Source: Sphingopyxis macrogoltabida (GTDB lineage: Bacteria; Pseudomonadota; Alphaproteobacteria; Sphingomonadales; Sphingomonadaceae). From it: 64,000 nt of DNA. A program made the translations under genes and the position numbers. The stretch covers positions 682,501 to 746,500 of the forward strand of contig NZ_CP009429.1 in assembly GCF_001314325.1 (NCBI RefSeq). The letters are read 5' to 3'. Under the pieces are notes generated by a model. It searched no databases and was not told where the DNA came from. It was given only the letters and a program-made list of their open reading frames with translations. Positions 53,184 to 61,472 of this stretch are shown one piece after another. How positions within the stretch are numbered: the first letter of the stretch is position 1; the number at the start of each line of letters is the position of its first letter.

Positions 53184-53786
53184 CTATCGCGAAACGGTGC
53201 TGCTGAGCAAACGCGCAAAGGTGCCCGCTTCATGTCTGCGTCGTTCGTGATAGCGTCCCAGGAGGTCCCGAAAGATGCGGCGGTCGTGTCTCTCGCTGGC
53301 CATCGTCTCAAGCTCGGAAAGTTCGTCCGCCGCGTCGGCGAATACCTCGAGTTCGAGCATACGCGTCCGATGCAATCGGTCGTTGAGTGCGCCCACCGCG
53401 GCGACGATTTCTCCATTTGCCGAGTAACTCGCCAGCCGAAGGAAGAGGCGGCTCGAGCGGTCCGCGATATCACCCATATTCTGGTTGCCGTCGCGTGGAA
53501 GCCCAGCCTTGCCGACGGCCGCGAGCAGCAGCAGGCGATTGAGTCCAAAGAGATCGCGTAGCTCGGCCTCGCTATACAGCGGAACGCGAAATCCTTCCCC
53601 CGCGATGAAATCCACCATGCGTTCCCCGGCAAGCCGATTGAGGGCATCGCGTACTGGTGTGATGCTGACGCCGATCTCGTCCGCGAGCCGCGCTGCTTCG
53701 ATCCGAACGCCAGCAGACCAGGCGCCGGTCATCAGCCGATGCTTGGTCGCGGAATAGGTCGGCTCATGCACATGGGCGGGACTCAT
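53184..53786 (-). CDS. GntR-family transcriptional regulator
   Basis: A 200-residue protein with an N-terminal winged helix (ARLADEIGVSITPVRDALNR) and a C-terminal FadR-like helical domain (DRLHRTRMLELEVFADAADE). GntR regulators of this kind respond to small acids. The ATG at 53786 is 3 bases downstream of the PhyH-like gene, so it is the last gene of the LuxI/PhyH/GntR operon. The 198 bases before 53184 carry no gene. Confidence 0.85.
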   Translation of the reverse strand: MSPAHVHEPTYSATKHRLMTGAWSAGVRIEAARLADEIGVSITPVRDALNRLAGERMVDFIAGEGFRVPLYSEAELRDLFGLNRLLLLAAVGKAGLPRDGNQNMGDIADRSSRLFLRLASYSANGEIVAAVGALNDRLHRTRMLELEVFADAADELSELETMASERHDRRIFRDLLGRYHERRRHEAGTFARLLSSTVSR

Positions 53787-53789
53787 TGC

Positions 53790-54650
53790 TCAGCCCGCCG
53801 ACGCCCGGAAATAATCGGCAAGCATCGCCTCCTGATCGGGGCGCAACGCATCGATCGCACCGATATGGTCGGGAACATTGTCGTCCAGCAATATCGATGG
53901 GCATTGCCCTTCATAATTGCCGAGGTTGGGGCGGTGCTGCGCATATCCCGCGAGCGCGGCGAGTTCGGGTGAGAATTTGCGGGCGATATTCGGCGGATAG
54001 GAAAGCCACAGATTCTCATAGGGCTTGAGCCATCCGAGACTGTAGCCGATGACCACCCCGCGGCGTACCGATTGGGTCAAATTGGGCCCGGCGCCGTGCG
54101 CGGTCGAGCCAAGGAAGCAAATTGCTGAACCCGGATCGCAGATCGCGGCAATCGGGTCGCCGACATCCTCCTTCTCCATCCCGTCGCGGCCGTGGCTATA
54201 GGGATAGATTTGGGTCGCGCCGTTATCAGCCGTGAATGGAGTAAGCGGCCAGATGACGTTGATCAGATATTCATGCTCGCCCTTGGCGCCATTCCACATG
54301 TCATGATCGCGATGGGGAAACTGCCGCGTCTCACCGGGATGGATTTCGATCGCTTGCGCCACATTGAGCTGAATCCGGTCGCACGCGCTGCCGAGTATGG
54401 CTTGAACGGCGCCGAGGGTCGTCGGCTCCAGGGCGAGCGTTTCAGCATGGGCAGATCGCTTCAAGAGCCCGCCGAACCGCTTGGTGCGGTAGCCGTAGAA
54501 GCGCCCCTGGCCGAAAGGCGTCGCCGCGAAGACGGGATCGAGGTCGGCATTGAATGCATCGATCGTCGCGGTCGGCAAAACGTCCGGGACGATGCAATAG
54601 CCGCATTCGACCAGCCGGGCGGTCAGTTCTTCGGAAGACATATATGTCAT
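53790..54650 (-). CDS. phytanoyl-CoA dioxygenase (PhyH)-family protein
   Basis: A 286-residue Fe(II)/2-oxoglutarate-dependent oxygenase-like protein. The iron ligands are visible as FPHRDHDMW near residue 112 (H-x-D) and the later His in STAHGAGPNLTQ, with the 2-oxoglutarate-binding Arg following (SVRRGVV). PhyH-like genes have been noted next to luxI in sphingomonads. Start at ATG 54650, which shares ATGA with the luxI stop; ATG 54641 is an alternative. Substrate unknown, possibly a modified signal molecule. Confidence 0.8.
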   Translation of the reverse strand: MTYMSSEELTARLVECGYCIVPDVLPTATIDAFNADLDPVFAATPFGQGRFYGYRTKRFGGLLKRSAHAETLALEPTTLGAVQAILGSACDRIQLNVAQAIEIHPGETRQFPHRDHDMWNGAKGEHEYLINVIWPLTPFTADNGATQIYPYSHGRDGMEKEDVGDPIAAICDPGSAICFLGSTAHGAGPNLTQSVRRGVVIGYSLGWLKPYENLWLSYPPNIARKFSPELAALAGYAQHRPNLGNYEGQCPSILLDDNVPDHIGAIDALRPDQEAMLADYFRASAG

Positions 54651-55270
54651 TCCACCAACTCCTGCTGGCCGAACAGTGCGAATGTCAGCGGTTCGAAGAC
54701 GCCGCCGCGCTTCAGGCCATCGATCGTGCGCTCGTCGATCTGAATATGGAGGGCAGCGAGCGTTCTCCCGTCCTGGCGTAAGGGCCTTCCGAGCGGCCGG
54801 CACAGCCATCCGAATTGAAGAATTTGTTGGAGCCAGCCGATTTCGGCGACCCCAGTGTAATCCGTGATGCCGGTCGCCAAGGCATGCTCGGCAAGCGCGG
54901 TTACGAGTTGGTTTCGCGCCATGCGCCTCTCGCCGGCTGTCTGATTCCGGTCGAGGCAAAAGCGAGTGATCTCCCTGACATTCGGCCCTGCGGGGACGGG
55001 CCCGTCGCAGAGAAAGGGATACAGGTCGCCGAGCAGATGCGAGCTGTCGGTTGGCAGCAGCCGCGCGGATGCGCGGTGGCGACCCCATTCGTCGGCCAGA
55101 ATCAGATAATGGGCCGCCGGAGTATCGAACTGGTCGATCTCGAACCGGCCGTCCAGAACGGGTAAGTCCCATTTTAGCAGGTCGACGAACACCTCTTTGC
55201 GGGCCGCGAACATGGCGCGCAGCACATCGTTCTCGGACACCTCTGGCGTCCGCGTGGTAGGGGTAGGCAT
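54647..55270 (-). CDS. luxI: acyl-homoserine-lactone synthase (LuxI family)
   Basis: A 207-residue autoinducer synthase. Conserved features: FAARKEVFVDLLKWDLP near residues 21-37 (with Arg, Phe and Trp of the family), FEIDQFDTPAAHYLI near 43-57 (Asp positions), and SARLLPTDSSHLLGDLYPFL near 68-87, then GPNVREITRFCL. It joins an acyl-ACP to S-adenosylmethionine to give an acyl-homoserine lactone. It heads the minus-strand operon luxI-phyH-gntR, downstream of luxR on the same strand. The acyl chain length is unknown. Confidence 0.9.
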   Translation of the reverse strand: MPTPTTRTPEVSENDVLRAMFAARKEVFVDLLKWDLPVLDGRFEIDQFDTPAAHYLILADEWGRHRASARLLPTDSSHLLGDLYPFLCDGPVPAGPNVREITRFCLDRNQTAGERRMARNQLVTALAEHALATGITDYTGVAEIGWLQQILQFGWLCRPLGRPLRQDGRTLAALHIQIDERTIDGLKRGGVFEPLTFALFGQQELVE

Positions 55271-55340
55271 ATTGGCTCCTGGGCTGTCTGTTCCCGGAGT
55301 CTCATCATGATTTTGCCGATCTGCCTATAGCATGAAAGGG

Positions 55341-55364
55341 GGATGGCTTCCCACCGAGCCATCC
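55341..55364. promoter_or_regulatory. perfect 8-bp dyad between luxR and luxI
   Basis: GGATGGCT (55341-55348), an 8-base loop, and AGCCATCC (55357-55364). It lies 14 bases beyond the luxR stop and about 70 bases before the luxI start, upstream of a possible TATAGG-type -10 on the minus strand. It could be a lux-box-like operator or a transcription terminator for luxR. No T-run follows on the minus strand, so an operator is slightly favoured. Confidence 0.4.
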
Positions 55365-55378
55365 TGATCCAGTGTCAG

Positions 55379-56200
55379 TCAGTGAACGGCGGGCCGCGCC
55401 CACCGGATGATGTCGCCGAAGCCGATCAATCCGTCGAACAGCGCGCAAAGGATGAGCGCCTGCCGACAATGCACCGCATATCGATCGCGCGCCGTTCTAA
55501 GATGCTGATTGACTGTCTCCTCGCTTATTCCAAGGATGGCGGCAATTTCGGCCTGGGACTTGCCGCGAGCAGACCAGAGGACGCATTCTCGCTGGCGCTT
55601 GCTCAGGACTGGACGCTCGCGCACGGGCGCGACCCCGACGATCCGCCGCGCGCTGGCCAATGCAAAGGCGCCGACAATTTCGGCGACATGAAGCATTTCG
55701 CGAGGGATCTCCCGGTTCGGACGAACGGCGAAAGAGCACGATCCACTGGCCTCGCCCGGCAAATGCCGGGGGACCGTGAAGCCGTCGCCGACGCCGTTTT
55801 CGCGTCCCACCGCCAGCATATGCCGATCGCCTTCGGTCATGGGGACGAGATCAGGCAGATGCTGCCACTCGAAGCCGACTAGCGATCGTTCTCCTGCCCG
55901 GCGCACCGGATCGGCGCCCCCGAGGTCGAAGTCGACATAGACATTCGCCCAAGCGTCCGGATAGTCATGGATCAGCAAATTGGCTTCGGCTTCGTCGCCG
56001 GCTCGCCGATCATAGACCAAGGCAAAATGATCGAAACACATTCGACGCGCTGCGGTCATCAGCGCTGCATGAAGTTCATCTTCGTCATCTACGGAACAAA
56101 TTTCTGAAACCAGATCTTCCATCAAATGCAATCGCATGATCATTGATCGACCGAGGGCGCGTTCCCAACCCGCCATCCCGCAGGTCGCTCCTAATGTCAT
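55379..56200 (-). CDS. luxR: LuxR-family autoinducer-binding regulator
   Basis: A 273-residue regulator. The N-terminal half is an autoinducer-binding domain (CFDHFALVYDRRAGDEAEAN, then VYVDFDLGGADPVRRAGERS, which includes the conserved Asp and Pro). The C-terminal half is a LuxR-type helix-turn-helix: LSKRQRECVLWSARGKSQAE followed by IAAILGISEETVNQHL. Start at ATG 56200 has AAAGGAACC upstream; an in-frame ATG at 56404 overlaps the RadC stop and would add an unusual N-terminal extension. It faces luxI on the same strand with the dyad in between. Confidence 0.88.
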   Translation of the reverse strand: MTLGATCGMAGWERALGRSMIMRLHLMEDLVSEICSVDDEDELHAALMTAARRMCFDHFALVYDRRAGDEAEANLLIHDYPDAWANVYVDFDLGGADPVRRAGERSLVGFEWQHLPDLVPMTEGDRHMLAVGRENGVGDGFTVPRHLPGEASGSCSFAVRPNREIPREMLHVAEIVGAFALASARRIVGVAPVRERPVLSKRQRECVLWSARGKSQAEIAAILGISEETVNQHLRTARDRYAVHCRQALILCALFDGLIGFGDIIRWARPAVH

Positions 56201-56400
56201 CGAATTCGGTTCCTTTCCTTCATCGACGATCGCTGAACATGAATGCTCGATACCGAGCGGTTGAAATAGATGCTGAATAGCTCGGTGGCTTCTCTCCTTT
56301 GCTGCGCCCCGACGAAGGCGTGGGTCGTTCCGCCAGCGGTGATAAGTCTCGGCATAGACATTGATGCGAATGTGGTGTGCCTTGGTCGGGGCGAGCCTCG

Positions 56401-57444
56401 TCATGTCTCGCCGCCTTCGGAGAAATAGGCATGCAGTCGGTGCGCGACCGAGGGCGCGAGCCGTACAAATTGTCGCCTGCCGTCGCTGGGATCTTCGGCG
56501 CGATAAATGAGTTCGGCGTCGCACAGCTTTTGCAGGACCCGCATCGCGCTGCTCAGAGGACGCTCGACCGCCCCGCATAGCGATCCGGTCGATATCGGTT
56601 TGTCCTCGCACTCATGGATGAAGAGCTCAACCAGCATATCCCATGCTGGTTCGCCGAGAATTTCTGGCGAGCCGAATAACTGCTGCCTTAACAGGCGCCG
56701 TCGGACAGCGCGTCGGGCGTTAGCAAGCGCTTGATCCGTTCGCGCTTGCTCCGAGCTCGATCGATCGGAAGCGCTGTCTCTCAAGTGCTGGCCTGCCGAT
56801 TTGGCGGTTGTATTCGGTCGCGGGCGCGACTTCATTATTCGCCGGCACTCGGAGTTCGTGACAACGATGTGTTCGACGATTTCTATGTCGAGCGATCGGG
56901 AAATCTGTACCAGCGCGCGTGTTGCAATCAGGTCCTCCTCGCTGGGCGTCGCATCCCCACTGGGGTGATTGTGAACGAGGATGAGGCTCGCGGCGTTATG
57001 TTCCATCGCCCGGCGAAAGATTGGCCGAGGATAAATTACGAGCTGGTGCACCGTTCCGCGTTGCACTTGCTCATCGGCAATCAGCCGGCCAATGCCATCC
57101 AGAAAGAGGATACGGAGGGTTTCATCCTGGAGCGAGCCCATCGTGGCAATCAGATGCCGCAACAGCTTCTGGTCGCCTGGATCGATTATTCGCTTTCCCA
57201 GTTCCCCGCGCGACCCTTCGAGCATTAAGGCGCGCGCGCCTAACAGGAGTCCAGGCACCGCGCTGCTTTTCCCGCAAATCCGGGCCAGACTTTCCTTCGA
57301 CTGCGAACAGATTCGATTGAGGGTGTGAAACTCTGCGAGGAGCGCGCTTGCTAATTGCTGGCTTTGCTCAGGGGCGACGATCGCGATGAATTTCGCCAGG
57401 ACGGATCGCTGCCGTTCTGCTGTAAGCGTTGCTGATGACGCCAT
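56401..57444 (-). CDS. RadC-type JAB protein fused to a winged helix
   Basis: A 347-residue protein. Residues about 30-210 are a RadC/JAB domain: RAMEHNAASLILVHNHPSGD followed by ATPSEEDL, the metal-binding H-x-H-x7-S-x2-D-like motif of JAB proteases. The C-terminal 110 residues form a MarR-type winged helix (LCGAVERPLSSAMRVLQKLC, SDGRRQFVRLAPS). The latter is homologous to the stand-alone protein at 61473. RadC homologues on islands have poorly known roles. It overlaps the membrane-protein gene before it by 94 bases; a later start is possible. Confidence 0.72.
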   Translation of the reverse strand: MASSATLTAERQRSVLAKFIAIVAPEQSQQLASALLAEFHTLNRICSQSKESLARICGKSSAVPGLLLGARALMLEGSRGELGKRIIDPGDQKLLRHLIATMGSLQDETLRILFLDGIGRLIADEQVQRGTVHQLVIYPRPIFRRAMEHNAASLILVHNHPSGDATPSEEDLIATRALVQISRSLDIEIVEHIVVTNSECRRIMKSRPRPNTTAKSAGQHLRDSASDRSSSEQARTDQALANARRAVRRRLLRQQLFGSPEILGEPAWDMLVELFIHECEDKPISTGSLCGAVERPLSSAMRVLQKLCDAELIYRAEDPSDGRRQFVRLAPSVAHRLHAYFSEGGET

Positions 57445-57824
57445 GTTGCAAAGATCAGAAGGGGAGGCACCAGCCATGACCAGGCGACCTGCATGATCAT
57501 GTAGGCAGCCGGGTGCATCGACAAATCGGACGCCCGGCTGAGGTGTGCCATCAATGGGAGCAGGTGAAGCGCAGCGGCTATCATCGGCCAGAATCGGTGT
57601 GCGATCAGCGCTAGGACCAATGTCGAGGTAGCGCCGAATCCATCGATAACAAGATGACCGAAATCGAGTGAAGCATAGCCAAGCGGAACGAATCGATGGA
57701 GTATCGGATCGGATGCGACCATCACGATCGCAACCCCCGCCATCACCCGTTCGGGACCTCCACCGCGCCGTGCGGCGTAACCGAGAGCCACCAAAAGAAG
57801 CAGGAAGAATGCCGCGACGCGCAT
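57351..57824 (-). CDS. hypothetical multi-pass membrane protein
   Basis: A 157-residue protein with about four hydrophobic stretches (AAFFLLLLVALGYAA near 5, VMAGVAIVMVASDPIL near 28, IDGFGATSTLVLALIAHRFW near 62, WSWLVPPLLIFATW near 116). A basic C-terminal tail follows. No family recognised. The gene overlaps the RadC start, suggesting coupled expression. Confidence 0.6.
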   Translation of the reverse strand: MRVAAFFLLLLVALGYAARRGGGPERVMAGVAIVMVASDPILHRFVPLGYASLDFGHLVIDGFGATSTLVLALIAHRFWPMIAAALHLLPLMAHLSRASDLSMHPAAYMIMQVAWSWLVPPLLIFATWRHQQRLQQNGSDPSWRNSSRSSPLSKASN

Positions 57825-57865
57825 TGCGATCCATATTCATAGTAATGGCCCCCAGTCAAACCGTG

Positions 57866-58198
57866 TCAGGCAACGGCGTGGAGCGGCACGACCGCCGATT
57901 CCTGGAGCGGGCAGTCTTCGTGGATGTCGTAGCCCGCGGTTTCTCGACCGATGGTCACCAGATCACCGTGAACGCGGAATACCTCGCCGCTGATATCGAC
58001 CAGCGACATTTGCGCCTTGGCGAGACGCTGGATCATCGCATGGCCTTTCGCAGCCGGTACTCCGGCAGTGTCCCGGCGGGCCGCCACGACACTGGTGGTG
58101 AGCGACAGAAGGGCGATCATCGCGTCATCGATGCGAGCCTCTGCCGCCGGCACGTCCTGCTGCAGGCGGGTTACGATGGGTTCGACTTCGGTATGCAT
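57866..58198 (-). CDS. hypothetical protein
   Basis: A 110-residue helical protein from ATG 58198, with CAAGGAGAAGCC upstream. VEPIVTRLQQDVPAAEARID opens it and a central DAMIALLSLTTSVVAARRDT may be amphipathic. No domain recognised. It lies 41 bases upstream of the membrane-protein gene. Confidence 0.55.
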   Translation of the reverse strand: MHTEVEPIVTRLQQDVPAAEARIDDAMIALLSLTTSVVAARRDTAGVPAAKGHAMIQRLAKAQMSLVDISGEVFRVHGDLVTIGRETAGYDIHEDCPLQESAVVPLHAVA

Positions 58199-58256
58199 GG
58201 CTTCTCCTTGCCGGAAGCCGCGGCGGCTCCGACTTTGTGGTTGCGACAATGTGGGA

Positions 58257-58775
58257 TCAGACGGAAATCAGCTGCGTAAGCACCAATGCAATCGCAAGCC
58301 CGACGAGTGCTATGATCGCCGCAGAGACCGCTATGGTCACGGTGATCAGTAACCTGCTCTTCGTGGCATGATCATGCCTCCATAGATCCTTGAACGGTGA
58401 TGGGCGCCTCGGCGGCTCAACCACTGACGTCATGTGCTCGCTCAGTGCGATGGCCTTGAATGCACTTCCGTTCGTGTCGATGCTTGGCACGCTGTTCTGG
58501 GGTTGGGGAAGGTCTACCGGATCATATATCACCCGATCATATATCGGCTTTAGCCGGGAATAGATGATCGCCGTTTCATCGCGGTCGGAAGCGCTGAGAA
58601 TATTGCGGGCCGCCCTGATGCGCTGATCGACGGTCACCTTCGCAATGCCGAGTTCGCGGGCGATTTGTTTTGACGTTTTGCGCTCGACGAGCAGATCGAG
58701 GCAAGCACGCTGCTTCTCGGTCAGCCGAGACCAGCGTTCGGCATCATCCGATTCTCGCGATCCCAATTCGTCCAT
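58257..58775 (-). CDS. LuxR-type HTH protein with C-terminal membrane anchor
   Basis: A 172-residue protein. A LuxR/sigma70 region 4-like helix-turn-helix occupies residues about 15-65 (LTEKQRACLDLLVERKTSKQ then IARELGIAKVTVDQRIRAAR), a linker follows, and a single hydrophobic segment closes it (RLLITVTIAVSAAIIALVGL, near 142-161). This gives a DNA-binding domain in the cytosol tethered to the membrane. The ligand, if any, is unknown. Confidence 0.75.
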   Translation of the reverse strand: MDELGSRESDDAERWSRLTEKQRACLDLLVERKTSKQIARELGIAKVTVDQRIRAARNILSASDRDETAIIYSRLKPIYDRVIYDPVDLPQPQNSVPSIDTNGSAFKAIALSEHMTSVVEPPRRPSPFKDLWRHDHATKSRLLITVTIAVSAAIIALVGLAIALVLTQLISV

Positions 58776-59080
58776 AGCGCCGCTGCCACTGTGACCCCTG
58801 GTGGCCAGATTTTCCTTCGGAGTTAGAGATATTTCACGCGGAAGGCCCGGAGGTCGAGTCGATATTACAGTTTTTTGCAGTCAGTGGCGCCGGGTGCTTT
58901 GCGGAGTTTCTCGAAATTGAGCGCCGCGAGGTAGGTGATCAGTGAAAATCATGGCTGCGTATGCGCAGGATTTCATCTTGTTCGGCGGTTGTCCCGAACG
59001 GCGGTGAGGGCAATGTGCGCCCGCGCGGCGCCCATGCCGGATCACGAGGGTCCCGGCGTTATACCTTGAAAGGGTCGATG
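58776..59080. other. no supported gene
   Basis: 305 bases between divergent genes. A short minus-strand frame ending at 58865 (YLAALNFEKLRKAPGATDCK) is protein-like but only 23 codons long between stops, so it may be the tail of a decayed gene. Promoters for both flanking genes should lie here; I cannot name them. Confidence 0.4.
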
Positions 59081-59344
59081 ATGGCGGACGGCTGGGCACA
59101 TGACGGTGCTGTGCAGGAACAGATCGAGGATACAGTTGCCGATGCGGTCAAGATCGCGCGTTCACGCATCGCGTCGGGCGAAGGGACGCGCTTCTGCGAG
59201 GACTGCGGCATGGAAATTCCCGCCGCGCGCCGCAAGGCGATGCCATCGAGCCGGACCTGCGTTTCCTGTCAGGACAAACGCGATGCGTCGATCCGGCCAG
59301 CGGGCTCCAATCGCCGCGGCAGCAAGGACAGCCAGTTGCGCTGA
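59081..59344 (+). CDS. DksA/TraR C4-type zinc-finger protein
   Basis: An 87-residue protein with FCEDCGMEIPAARRKAMPSS followed by RTCVSCQ, the four-cysteine zinc knuckle (C-x2-C-x17-C-x2-C) of TraR/DksA proteins. They bind in the RNA polymerase secondary channel and alter promoter choice; TraR forms occur on plasmids and phages. Start ATG 59081 (or 59078) after AAAGGGTCG. The C-terminus is basic. Confidence 0.8.
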   Translation: MADGWAHDGAVQEQIEDTVADAVKIARSRIASGEGTRFCEDCGMEIPAARRKAMPSSRTCVSCQDKRDASIRPAGSNRRGSKDSQLR

Positions 59345-59428
59345 AGCGGCTTTTGCGCGCGGCGATCTGTTTTGCCGGCTTGCTCATTCATGGTTAGGAT
59401 CGACCAAAAGAAAATCGGAGTCGCAATC

Positions 59429-59761
59429 ATGGGTGCCAAGGCCGACAACGACCTTTGGGGCCAAGCGCTCGCCATCGAATCTCAATATGGCGATCGCGGA
59501 CCCGAGGTTATCACGACAATGATCGACGATTTGCGCCGCTCGGGTGATCACTCGGGCGCCGCGTTCTGGACGAAGGTAGCCGTTTGCCTGACGGATCTCC
59601 ATGAAATCCGCTACGTCGGCAGCATAGCATCGCCGGCGGCAGACGGTCGGCGGATTGCCGCCCGTGCCGCCGCGCAGGGACAGTCCGGGCCGACGAGACA
59701 GCACCCCGATGCGGCTGCCTCGCGTCCGAATCCGGCGCCGGAAACTAGAACGGATAATTGA
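59429..59761 (+). CDS. DUF6961-like protein
   Basis: A 110-residue protein. The N-terminal DNDLWGQALAIESQYGDRGP, then IDDLRRSGDHSGAAFWTKVA, matches the short sphingomonad family DUF6961, whose function is unknown. The second half is Ala/Arg/Pro-rich. Start ATG 59429 with CGGAGTCGCAATC upstream; ATG 59390 is an alternative. Its end overlaps the convergent PRC-barrel gene by 17 bases. Confidence 0.55.
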   Translation: MGAKADNDLWGQALAIESQYGDRGPEVITTMIDDLRRSGDHSGAAFWTKVAVCLTDLHEIRYVGSIASPAADGRRIAARAAAQGQSGPTRQHPDAAASRPNPAPETRTDN

Positions 59762-60116
59762 TCCCATAGTAGCCGTAGACCTCGCGGCCATAGTCGCGAT
59801 CAAAGGTCGGCTCGCTATCGGCGCCATAACGCGGCGCCTGTTCGAGAACCTTCTTGTCGAGATCAACGACATAGCCGCCCTGTTCGGTGTCGTAAGTCAG
59901 GACGTCCCAGGGCAGCGGATAATAATCGCTGCCAAGACCGAATAGACCGCCGAACTGGAGGGCCGCATATTCGACGCGACCTTCGCGCTTCGTGACCATG
60001 AAATTGTAGATCGATCCGAGCTTCTCGCGGTCGCGGTTGTAGACGGCGGTGCCTTCCACCTTGTTCGAGGCGATCAGGCGGCTGGTTTCGTCCGTGGCGA
60101 TGTCCGTGTCAGCCAT
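59745..60116 (-). CDS. PRC-barrel domain protein
   Basis: A 123-residue protein with a PRC-barrel-like beta module (NKVEGTAVYNRDREKLGSIY, then GRVEYAALQFGGLFGLGSDY and YPLPWDVLTYDTEQGGYVVD). PRC barrels occur in photosynthetic reaction centre H subunits, RimM and many stress proteins. No signal peptide. Function here unknown. The 170 bases upstream contain no gene. Confidence 0.82.
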   Translation of the reverse strand: MADTDIATDETSRLIASNKVEGTAVYNRDREKLGSIYNFMVTKREGRVEYAALQFGGLFGLGSDYYPLPWDVLTYDTEQGGYVVDLDKKVLEQAPRYGADSEPTFDRDYGREVYGYYGINYPF

Positions 60117-60286
60117 GACATGTTTCCTTTCTGCGTCTCCCCTCTCTCCTCACGCTACGCTTTGCATCCCGCAATCTTTCCCTGCTTCAATCGAGCATCC
60201 GGCAATATTCGCTGAGACGTCGGACTCGTGTGACGAGCCGAACGCCAGCTCAGTCCGCGCACCACCCGCGCATGGCGCGATCGTAT

Positions 60287-60577
60287 TTAGCGCGCCGCAC
60301 TGACCTTGCCTTTCGGCCGCTCTTTTTCATGAGCCTGATCGGCTTCAAGCATGCGCCAGCTGCGGTCGCGTTCGGCCTGGCGGTTCGCAATCGCCCCGCG
60401 CTGCTGCTCGCGCGGGGTTTCCTGGGACGCCGAGTCGACGACGCGAGCGCTAGCGAACTCGGCCTGGTCACGGGCTGCAATGGATTCAAGGCGGCGCTTC
60501 GCCGCGCTCTGAGAGGTTGGCCAATGATATCGAGCCGTCTCGGCTGAAGGGGCGCCGGTTCTGGTGCCGATGAGGCG
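60287..60577 (-). other. coding-like open frame without a start, after the PIN gene
   Basis: Starting right after the stop codon of the PIN gene and in the same frame, 96 codons run without interruption and look strongly like protein (ETARYHWPTSQSAAKRRLES, then QETPREQQRGAIANRQAERD). No ATG, GTG or TTG is available before the last quarter. It may be the tail of a decayed gene, the end of a read-through product, or chance. It is too short to name a family. Confidence 0.3.
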
Positions 60578-61006
60578 CTAAATATCAGGCTCGGTTCCCA
60601 TAATCAGCCTCAGGCATTCTCGAACGGTGATAATGCGCGCCCCGCCATGGCGCCCGAGACTTAACAAGTCGGCCTTATCGCCGGTGATCAAAAGTTCGGC
60701 CATCCCGGCCTCGATCGTCGCCAGAAGATAGTTGTCCCAGGGATCCGGGCTGACGGACACGTCGGGCAGATTCTCTATGACAATGGCGCTGCCCTTGAGT
60801 TCATTGACGAGTCTGCCGGCAACGGCTGGATTCAAGCGGGCTCGCAGTTTGGGATAGCGTGTAACGCGCCGAATTTCCTCTAGCTGCTCCGCAGAGGTGA
60901 TTAAGGTGACCTTGCCTTGGCGCCACAAGGCAATCAGCTGAAAGGGAAGCGACCGCCCGTGCAGGAGTGCGCTGACAAGCACATTGGTGTCGATGACAAC
61001 GCGCAT
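60578..61006 (-). CDS. PIN-domain toxin
   Basis: A 142-residue VapC-like RNase. VVIDTNVLVSALLHG opens it with the first acidic residue, then LEEIRRVTRYPKLR (conserved Glu), and SPDPWDNYLLATIEAGMAEL and LLITGDKADL supply the later acidic residues. It belongs to the putative toxin-antitoxin PIN group. The antitoxin gene lies 3 bases upstream, so it is a co-transcribed pair. Confidence 0.85.
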   Translation of the reverse strand: MRVVIDTNVLVSALLHGRSLPFQLIALWRQGKVTLITSAEQLEEIRRVTRYPKLRARLNPAVAGRLVNELKGSAIVIENLPDVSVSPDPWDNYLLATIEAGMAELLITGDKADLLSLGRHGGARIITVRECLRLIMGTEPDI

Positions 61007-61009
61007 TGA

Positions 61010-61249
61010 TCAGTTCCGACGCGCATCCGCAATCGCTTCGTCGATCAACTCGCTCATTTCTTCCGGCGAGACGTCATCGAAACCGGCACGGGCCTCGGCG
61101 AGCGTAAGATCGAGCAGGCGCCATTTCACGGACTCTTCAATGAAGCGCGATAGATCGCCCTTTTTCATTCCGCGCTGAGCTAGATATGTGCGGACATCAA
61201 TGTCGGTTTCGGTCGCGACATTGACGGTCCAACGCGTCGCATCTCCCAT
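61010..61249 (-). CDS. ribbon-helix-helix antitoxin
   Basis: A 79-residue protein with a ribbon-helix-helix type N-terminus (WTVNVATETDIDVRTYLAQR), then GDLSRFIEESVKWRLLDLTL and a C-terminal acidic helix (SPEEMSELIDEAIADARRN) that would wrap the toxin. It should repress the pair's promoter, located in 61250-61472, which holds no other gene. Confidence 0.8.
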   Translation of the reverse strand: MGDATRWTVNVATETDIDVRTYLAQRGMKKGDLSRFIEESVKWRLLDLTLAEARAGFDDVSPEEMSELIDEAIADARRN

Positions 61250-61472
61250 AATCTAGACTCCTCATGGACGTTTAAGCGGATAAGCGCTTATCATCTTTTA
61301 CGCCAATCTTCAATTGCGACATATGCGCTGGATCGACTTGCCACAGGGGGGCTCGATTTAGCTTACCCCGATTTTCGAGCCTCTGCACGGAACACAATAG
61401 ATCGCAGCATCCACCTCGGCGCCGGATGTTCCGGCTCTCCACGTCAAACTGACGCGAGGCGCAAACGGACGC

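Noticed and set aside
56201..56404. N-terminal extension of LuxR from the ATG at 56404
   Set aside because: It overlaps the RadC stop and gives a 68-residue leader unlike other LuxR proteins; the ATG at 56200 has a better ribosome site and family length.
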